Origin: Pleurobrachia bachei
Lineage: Eukaryota > Ctenophora > Tentaculata > Cydippida > Pleurobrachiidae
DNA: 24,307 bases
Assembly (NCBI GenBank): GCA_000695325.1
Contig: AVPN01000673.1
Location: 19,035 to 43,341, forward strand
Reading direction: 5' to 3'
The notes beneath the pieces were generated by a model. It did no database searches. It had not been told where the DNA came from and worked only from the letters and a program-made list of their open reading frames with translations. Each line of letters opens with the position of its first letter. Position 1 is the first letter of the stretch. A program made the translations under genes and the position numbers. Of the stretch, positions 1 through 8,300 are shown one piece after another.

Positions 1-44
<44 letters not shown>

Positions 45-57
45 TTCTATCTCTCTC
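1..57. repeat. (CT)n microsatellite
   Basis: Nearly pure CT dinucleotide run with a few TTT interruptions at the left edge of the window. It may continue outside. Similar tracts recur further along the upstream region. Confidence 0.95.
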
Positions 58-957
58 GCCCCAGACAAGTCTTGCTGCACAGTTTATCGCCCCACCGCTG
101 TCAACTTTTCCCCGCTTTAGTACACCGCACACGACCTGGAGCAACGTCGAATTCTCGAAATTCCATGATATAATTTATTCAGTTCTCTCACGCTAAAAAA
201 CCTGAAACTCCACCCCTTGGGATATGCGAATACCTGTCCTTATTTAGATCTAAGAGAGTCCTAAAAGTCAGTCCTTCTTGTCACTTTAACCATATTTTAC
301 TAGCTCTATCTCTCTCCTGTCTCTCACTACGTGGACTAACTATAAGCTGCTTTCAGTCACTTTTTCTCTCTTTCCTCCACTACTGCAACAGTTAGCCGTC
401 GCCACTACTAGGGTTTCCCTCGGCTTGCAAAAATTATATTCCCCTTCTCTTTTGCAAAATTTATTCTCTCTCTTTAGTCTATCTCTGTCTTTTTCTCTCT
501 ATCCCATTTTCTCTCTCTTTTTCTCACTCATTCTCACTTTTTCCATTGCATTAGACGAGTTATTGTTTGTCACACATATTTTTCAATTGTCATTTTATTG
601 ATTGCATTTAATCCCATTCAGTTTCACTCTTTTCACTTGTTGACTGCCTCGTGCGACACTTCCCTCGATAGATTGAAGGCTTGGAGAAACTTGATTGTAA
701 TCGTCCTTGATACGCATGTAATATCCTATCGTTCAGTGAACAGAACTATTAAAAGGGTGAACAGTTCAGTTTTCTTTATCGATGAGCTGAGAGAGATCTC
801 CCTTTTACTAGTCTCTCTCTCTCTCTCTCACTCTCTATCCCTATCTACCTCTCTCATTCTTCTGCAGCAGCAGACTAATCGTGTTTGTCCCCTGCAATCC
901 CCTGCTGCAGGGAATATTTGCAGGTCCCCTCCCATGTCTGCCTCAATGGGATTGAAT

Positions 958-1002
958 ATTTTATATATATAATATAATTATATATAAGATATATATTAAC
1001 AG
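958..1002. repeat. AT-rich near-palindromic tract
   Basis: About 45 bases made almost only of alternating A and T with imperfect dyad symmetry. No coding potential. Its role is unknown; it could be simple-sequence DNA. Confidence 0.6.
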
Positions 1003-1184
1003 TTTTTATGTTGTAGCATAATCAATAAATCTGGATACAATATAATATTCATGCCGCAAGAAAGAAGAGAAGCCTAAAAGCACGTGATAATTTTGGGGCC
1101 CAAAGTCCTATGTCCCAAAATGAATATGCTCCAATGAACAGGCTCGGTCGCTGCTTGAATATATCCCCGTTTTGCATACAGATA

Positions 1185-1185
<1 letters not shown>

Positions 1186-1227
<42 letters not shown>

Positions 1228-1237
1228 AGAGAGAGGG
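1186..1237. repeat. (GA)n microsatellite
   Basis: GA dinucleotide run with one AA slip near 1224. The purine strand is on +, opposite in polarity to the CT tract at the window's left edge. Confidence 0.95.
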
Positions 1238-1361
1238 GATGAGGCTTCTTCCATTGAGGTTCTGCACAGCTCAAGGAGCAGCTACTGCAACAAGTCCTCC
1301 GGATTTTAGTCACGTGGCTTTTACTGCTCACCCAATGGGGCAAAGTGTTGTTGTAAGCCTG

Positions 1362-1384
1362 CAGGGGAGAGAGGGTGAGAGTGG

Positions 1385-1435
<51 letters not shown>
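1362..1435. repeat. (GA)n microsatellite
   Basis: Long GA run preceded by an imperfect GGGAGAGAG stretch. It is separated from the previous GA tract by about 125 bp of ordinary sequence. Confidence 0.95.
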
Positions 1436-1564
1436 CGATAGCTGTGACTGGATTAATAATGATCATCTTAATATGATCATTGCAGTTTGTGCAGGAGCTC
1501 TATGGACCCTTTTTCTCTCTTTCTATTTCTATATTATCTTTCTATTGAGCTTTAGGTCCAACTA

Positions 1565-1628
1565 AGAGAAGGAAAGGGAGGGAGGGAGAGAGAGGGAGAA
1601 GGAGAGGGAGGGAGAGAGGGAGAGGTAG
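1565..1628. repeat. GGGA/GGAGA purine tract
   Basis: About 64 bases of uninterrupted purine made of GGGA and GAGG units. Possible non-B-DNA former; function not evident. Confidence 0.85.
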
Positions 1629-1721
1629 ATGTGCTAGAATTGCACTCTCCCCTGAGGTAACTGGATTTCAGTACAATTTAGATGTATCACTGAGCCCATC
1701 ACAATTTCTCTCAAAGTCACA

Positions 1722-1734
1722 CTCCCTCTCTCTC

Positions 1735-1773
<39 letters not shown>
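1722..1773. repeat. (CT)n microsatellite
   Basis: CT run with C-rich interruptions at its left end, lying about 85 bp upstream of the possible TATA element. Confidence 0.95.
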
Positions 1774-1776
<3 letters not shown>

Positions 1777-1857
1777 CTCGGAGAGATGCTCTGTTTGCAT
1801 AAATCACGGATAATAATTCGATCAGAATCCTCGGAGGGAGGGTGAGCAAGTGTGAGT

Positions 1858-1867
1858 TTTATAAAGG
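1858..1867 (+). promoter_or_regulatory. Possible TATA box for gene A
   Basis: TTATAAAGG lies between a CT microsatellite and the first coding exon, about 370 bp before the ATG. It is a good match to a TATA element, but the transcription start and any 5' UTR intron are unknown, so this is only a candidate. Confidence 0.25.
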
Positions 1868-2237
1868 ATAGAGCCCCTTCCCCCCATTCGTACCAGTCTC
1901 CCTGGAGTTGGGGTGGGATCGTTTATTAATTCTTAGTGATATGCAAAGCCTGCTGCAAATCTCCTGTATTATTATGGATACCGGGCTGGAGACGGGGATG
2001 GATGGATATTACTATCGCATAAAGAATACTACCCCTTTGTTACTGCAGGATTTGTGCTTGAAATTCCTGCTCCATTTTGCTCTTTAGTCAGGATTTTACC
2101 TCCAAATTGTTGTACTAACCCCCACCCATTCTTCCCTCTTTATTGTACTAAATGAAACTAACCCCCCATTCTTCCCTTGATAGTGTCGAATGAAAAAGAG
2201 CTGAGATAGTTTGAACGAAACAACACGCGTGTAAAAC

Positions 2238-2305
2238 ATGGCTCGTTCCAGAACTTTTTTAGGAGTTGTCCTCCTCTACCTGACTTTTTGTGCCACCGTA
2301 ATTAG
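2238..2305 (+). CDS. Gene A exon 1: signal peptide
   Basis: The ATG opens a hydrophobic leader beginning [20 protein letters not shown], a typical secretory signal. The exon ends ATT AG at a GTAATT donor, phase 2, and the split codon is completed as Arg by exon 2. The start is chosen because it is the only leader in this frame and because gene C has an equivalent leader joined to the same propeptide. Confidence 0.8.
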
Positions 2306-5300
2306 GTAATTAGTTAATTAATTAGGTAATGAAATGTTAGGATCAAGATTAAATTTCAACACGGCTTCTGATTCTTAATTGAATTTAAATAGTACTAAAA
2401 CTTAGTAGCAGTTCTAAACTAGTAATGCTACTAAATCCAATTAACACCGTAATAGTTCTAATTAACTAGTACTGCTTATAAATTGTTGTTACTAATTTAC
2501 ACCGTTCTTTTCAAATTGCTGTTCTTAAAAGTATACCAAATTAAAAATTTTCCCAGGGCCGATGCCGAGGCTGATGCTGATGCTGAAGCTGATCCCGAGG
2601 CTGATCCCGCTGGATGTTGTTCACGACCTACCAACTTTGTGAAAGGTGTGTAACTGGATTGGTAACCATGGAAACTGAATTAGTAACTATGGTAACTGAA
2701 TTGGTGACCATAGTTAGTGAATTGGTGGTCATGGCTATTGGTTTGGTAACTATCATGGGTATTCTGCCAGGCTTTCTGATTTCATTAATATTTACGGCAA
2801 TTTCTAAATTATTCCCAAATTTCAGGACGACAAGGACCTCCTGGAGTCCAGGGACCTCAGGGACCCCAAGGACCTCAGGGAGAATCTGGTGCCCCCGGTA
2901 TCCAAGGAGACCCTGGCCCGACCGGAGCTAAGGGAGACATTGGTATGCCCGGTCTTGCTGGAGTGAAGGGATACCGAGGTGAGGCCGGTTCCACCGGACC
3001 CCCTGGACCTCCCGGAATTAACGGAGTGGACGGCCGACATGGTGCTGATGGTCTACCCGGTATTGATGGTTGCAACGGTACCGATGGTGTTGATGGTATG
3101 AAGGGAGAGTCCGGCCGAACTGGACCCCAGGGAGAACCCGGACAAGATGGAGGCGATGGAGCCCCCGGAGCCAAGGGAGACCAAGGTCCCCCCGGAATCG
3201 TTGATGATGGATCCAAGGGAGAGCCCGGTATCCCCGGTGCTGATGGTCTACCTGGACCCGCTGGAGCTAAGGTATGTACTGTGATCCAAATCCAATTCTA
3301 ATTGACAATAACTGATATTTTGTAACTACGAACTCTTCGTGTTCCGTGTCTAAAGTTGAATATTTTCGCAGGGTGCCCAAGGTGATGATGGTGCCGATGG
3401 TGCTGATGGAGCTAACGGTCTTCCCGGAATCCCCGGAGCTAAGGGAGCCACTGGTGACGTAGGACCCCAGGGACCCGAAGGGCCCCAGGGAGAGACCGGA
3501 CCCGATGGTGCTCCAGGTGTTCCCGGAACTGATGGATTCCCCGGACTTGACGGAGATCAGGGAGCCAAGGGAGAGCGAGGAGATCAGGGTGCCCCCGGTA
3601 TTGGAATCCCCGGAGATGACGGTGCTGATGGTGCTGATGGTGCCAAGGGAGCTAAGGGAGAAATGGGTATGCCTGGAACCGCTGGACTGAAGGGAGTTAC
3701 TGGAGATATGGGTGCTCCCGGAGCTGATGGAGCTGATGGTGTTTCTGGAGAAGCCGGACCTGTCGGACCTCAGGGACCCGAGGGAGAACGAGGACCTACT
3801 GGACCTCAGGGAGATGTTGGTCTGCCTGGAACCCCCGGAGCTAAGGGCGCCACTGGAGATATGGGTGAACCTGGACTTGATGGAAAAGATGGAAGCGATG
3901 GACGAAACGGAGAGCCTGGTGCCGCTGGACCCAAGGGAGAGGCCGGTGATGACCTGACCGCTGAGGTCAAGGGAGAGACTGGAGCACCCGGAGAACAAGG
4001 ACCTCAAGGTAAGAAATTAACTAACATAATTAACATAATTGACATAATTATGTTTTAGTAGATATCTCGACCAAAACGCGGAGTTTTTACGTCAGCCGAC
4101 CCGAAACCGGATTAAATTTGGCCACCCGCTGGTCTCAGGGCCTCACTTCCCGGTGCCGATGGTGCTGATGGAGCCAAGGGAGATACTGGACCTCAGGGAG
4201 ATACCGGAGCTACTGGAGAGCCTGGACTTGATGGACTTCCCGGAACTTCTGGAGCTAAGGGCGCCCGAGGTCCTGCTGGACCCAAGGGAGATATGGGTGC
4301 TGATGGTGCTGATGGTGCCCCCGGAGCTGACGGAAACCCCGGAGCTGATGGAGCTACTGGCGAAAGGGGTCCTCAGGGAGCCGCTGGAAAGGACGGTCTT
4401 GATGGACTTCCCGGTGCCGATGGTGCTGATGGAGCCAAGGGAGATACTGGACCTCAGGGAGATACCGGAGCTACTGGAGAGCCTGGACTTGATGGACTTC
4501 CCGGAACTTCTGGAGCTAAGGGCGCCCGAGGTCCTGCTGGACCCAAGGGAGATATGGGTGCTGATGGTGCTGATGGTGCCCCCGGAGCTGACGGAAACCC
4601 CGGAGCTGATGGAGCTACTGGCGAAAGGGGTCCTCAGGGAGCCGCTGGAAAGGACGGTCTTGATGGACTTCCCGGTGCCGATGGTGCTGATGGAGCCAAG
4701 GGAGATACTGGACCTCAGGGAGATACCGGAGCTACTGGAGAGCCTGGACTTGATGGACTTCCCGGAACTTCTGGAGCTAAGGGCGCCCGAGGTCCTGCTG
4801 GACCCAAGGGAGATATGGGTGCTGATGGTGCTGATGGTGCCCCCGGAGCTGACGGAAACCCCGGAGCTGATGGAGCTACTGGCGAAAGGGGTCCTCAGGG
4901 AGCCGCTGGAAAGGACGGTCTTGATGGACTTCCCGGTGCCGATGGTGCTGATGGAGCCAAGGGAGATACTGGACCTCAGGGAGATACCGGAGCTACTGGA
5001 GAGCCTGGACTTGATGGACTTCCCGGAACTTCTGGAGCTAAGGGCGCCCGAGGTCCTGCTGGACCCAAGGGAGATATGGGTGCTGATGGTGCTGATGGTG
5101 CCCCCGGAGCTGACGGAAACCCCGGAGCTGATGGAGCTACTGGCGAAAGGGGTCCTCAGGGAGCCGCTGGAAAGGACGGTCTTGATGGACTTCCCGGTGC
5201 CGATGGTGCTGATGGAGCCAAGGGAGATACTGGACCTCAGGGAGATACCGGAGCTACTGGAGAGCCTGGACTTGATGGACTTCCCGGAACTTCTGGAGCT

Positions 5301-8300
5301 AAGGGCGCCCGAGGTCCTGCTGGACCCAAGGGAGATATGGGTGCTGATGGTGCTGATGGTGCCCCCGGAGCTGACGGAAACCCCGGAGCTGATGGAGCTA
5401 CTGGCGAAAGGGGTCCTCAGGGAGCCGCTGGAAAGGACGGTCTTGATGGACTTCCCGGTGCCGATGGTGCTGATGGAGCCAAGGGAGATACTGGACCTCA
5501 GGGAGATACCGGAGCTACTGGAGAGCCTGGACTTGATGGACTTCCCGGAACTTCTGGAGCTAAGGGCGCCCGAGGTCCTGCTGGACCCAAGGGAGATATG
5601 GGTGCTGATGGTGCTGATGGTGCCCCCGGAGCTGACGGAAACCCCGGAGCTGATGGAGCTACTGTCGAAAGGGGTCCTCAGGGAGCCGCCGGAAAGGACG
5701 GTCTTGATGGACTTCCCGGTGCCGATGGTGCTGATGGAGCCAAGGGAGATACTGGACCTCAGGGAGATACCGGAGCTACTGGAGAGCCTGGACTTGATGG
5801 ACTTCCCGGAACTTCTGGAGCTAAGGGCGCCCGAGGTCCTGCTGGACCCAAGGGAGATATGGGTGCTGATGGTGCTGATGGTGCCCCTGGTGCCGATGGA
5901 CTTGATGGTGCTGATGGTGCTCTTGGTGCTGATGGTGCTGATGGTGCTAAGGGATCCACTGGTCCTATGGGACCCCAAGGAGATTCCGGAGATGACGGTG
6001 CCCCTGGACTTCCCGGAGTTCCTGGAGCAAAGGGAGCTAAGGGAGAAGGTGGACCTATGGGAGCCCCTGGTTATGATGGTGCTGATGGTGCCGATGGTGC
6101 TGATGGTGCTGATGGAGCTCAAGGAGCCAAGGGATCTACTGGGCCTATGGGACCTACTGGAGCTAAGGGAGATGGCGGTGCTGATGGACAACCCGGTGCC
6201 GATGGTGCTGACGGTGCTGACGGTCTTCCCGGCGCACAAGGAGCTAAGGGAGCTACTGGACCCCAGGGACCTACTGGACCCGAAGGAACACCCGGATCTA
6301 ATGGAGCTGATGGTCTTCCCGGAAACCCCGGACTAAAGGGTGCCACTGGACCTGAGGGAGAGAAGGGTGACGCCGGCCCCATGGGACCTACTGGAAACAC
6401 CGGACCCGCTGGAGCTGACGGAAATGATGGACAACCCGGACAGGATGGAGCCAACGGAACCCCCGGAACCGACGGAACCCCCGGAGTTGATGGCCAACCT
6501 GGCGAGCCTGGAAACCTAGGTCCTCAGGGATCCAAGGGAGAACCTGGCATGGATGGAGCTAAGGGAGATATGGGTGATGGTGGTGCTACTGGACGACCTG
6601 GAGCTCCCGGTCTACCTGGCGTATCTGGAGTCAAGGGTAAGTTATATCTTGACTTTATTAAGTTATACAAATTCTATATTGTTGAAATCACGCAGACCAA
6701 TTGAAATAAGTATCAATATATTATAGCGTTTCTTCTCTCTCTCTCAGGTGTCAAAGGAGAGTCTGGTGCTGATGGTAATGATGGTGCTGATGGTGCTGAG
6801 GGAGAACAGGGACCTCCTGGACAACAGGGACCCCAAGGACCCGAGGGACCCGAGGGACCTCAGGGTGCTACCGGAGCCAAGGGAGAAGCTGGAGCCAGCA
6901 TTCAGGGAGACAAGGGAGACATTGTAAGTTGAAAGATGCTGTGAATCATCAGTGTGTGTTATTGTGGGAGTGAGAAAGTGTGTGTGCGTGTGAGAATTGA
7001 ACTAACCAAAATGATAGGTTTAATCTTAAACTGAAATTTGGTAGCAATGAAACTGAAAATGTTTGATAGGTTTCGATCCGCTGCCACGTTCAACCTCACC
7101 CACATGTTATTACTCATGTTATTACCATGTTATTTAACTCAGACCGAATAAAACCATTGATACGTCTGGGGAAGAAGCACATAATTTGTGAATTATAGCA
7201 GAGTATTTTGTTTCCGTTGCTTTCTGATATGCCAATCGATACCACCGACGTCGGCTGAAAATATTTGAAATGGTTTGCTGTTTCTCTCTCCCTCCTTCCC
7301 TCTTTCTCCCTAGCTCAGTCTCTGTATCGCTGTCTCCTTCTATCCTCCCTCTCTCTTTTCATGTTTTGTTTTTGCGTTTTGTGTTTGTGAAGTGTTGGGA
7401 TTTATATTGACAGCCCCCGCGAGTGTGTTCCAGCTACACCCCCTCATAACTACCACACTCAGGGTCCCAAAGGAACCTCTGGTAGCAGCTACAAGGGAAA
7501 TGAGGTGTTCATTGCCGGACCCCCCGGTGAGCAAGGAACCAAAGGAGAACCCGGACTGGACGGAAGGGATGGTGCCGCTGGTGTCAAGGGTGATACCGGA
7601 TCTCAGGGCGGGCCCGGTATTCAGGGTGTCCCCGGACGAAATGGACTTCCTGGAACTAAGGGTGAACCCGGTTTAACTGGAATTCCCGGAGCTAAGGGAT
7701 ATGGTGGTGAGCCTGGAAAGCCTGGTCTGCCTGGACTTGACGGTGAAGACGGAGCTGCCGGAGCCAAGGGAAACACAGGAACGGCAGGACGAACTGGACC
7801 CCAGGGACAAAAGGGAGAAGCTGGACCAAGGGGTGCAAATGGACTTAACGGGCAAAACGGAACACCCGGCGAACCCGGTACAGATGGAGAACCGGGTAAT
7901 GTTGGAGCTCAAGGTATACCCGGTGTCCCCGGACAAAAGGGAGTTCCTGGACAGGCTGGTATGCCAGGACAAAAGGGAGGACGAGGAAACGACGGTGATC
8001 CCGGTCAACCCGGACAAAGCATTACTGGACCCCCTGGACAGCCCGGTGTGTCCGGTGGAGAGGGCGCCGCTGGTGCTAATGGTCGCGATGGCAACCCCGG
8101 AGTCCCAGGAGCTAAGGGTAACCCTGGTGATCTTGGCATGAAGGGTGATCCTGGTTTCCCAGGTGTTCCCGGGGCAAAGGGAGTCAGAGGAAGTGAGGGA
8201 CCCCGAGGATATACTGGTGATCCTGGAGCTGATGGAAAGGACGGAAAAGATGGTCAACCTGGACAACCTGGACCCCGAGGAGCATCTGGTGCTGCTGGAA

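Larger units (their letters stand above)
58..2237. other. Non-coding upstream region of collagen gene A
   Basis: I see no supported gene here. Open frames in this stretch are short and mostly translate microsatellite sequence (RERERE or SLSLSL runs). It holds several GA/CT microsatellites, an AT-rich near-palindrome at about 958-1000, and a diverged short direct repeat at about 2114-2192 (blocks containing CATTCTTCCCT). An AATAAA at about 1024 has no gene upstream of it inside the window. Confidence 0.6.

Noticed and set aside
598-972. 124-codon open frame upstream of gene A
   Set aside because: Low-complexity SLSLSL tail from a CT run, no homology recognised, no splice or promoter support.
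4145-5887. CRISPR-like or other regulatory repeat array
   Set aside because: 261-bp units with no spacers, fully coding as Gly-X-Y.
4143-6239. 698-residue open frame on the minus strand and a 727-codon alternative + frame over the collagen array
   Set aside because: Shadows of the Gly-X-Y frame: codon bias of GGA/GGT-X-Y keeps other frames open, giving periodic Ser/Thr or Met-Val-Leu sequence with no domain. The Gly-X-Y frame has matching splice sites at its 3' end.
7340-7534. Minus-strand 64-codon open frame at the exon 7 boundary
   Set aside because: Overlaps intron and exon 7 antisense, no recognisable feature.
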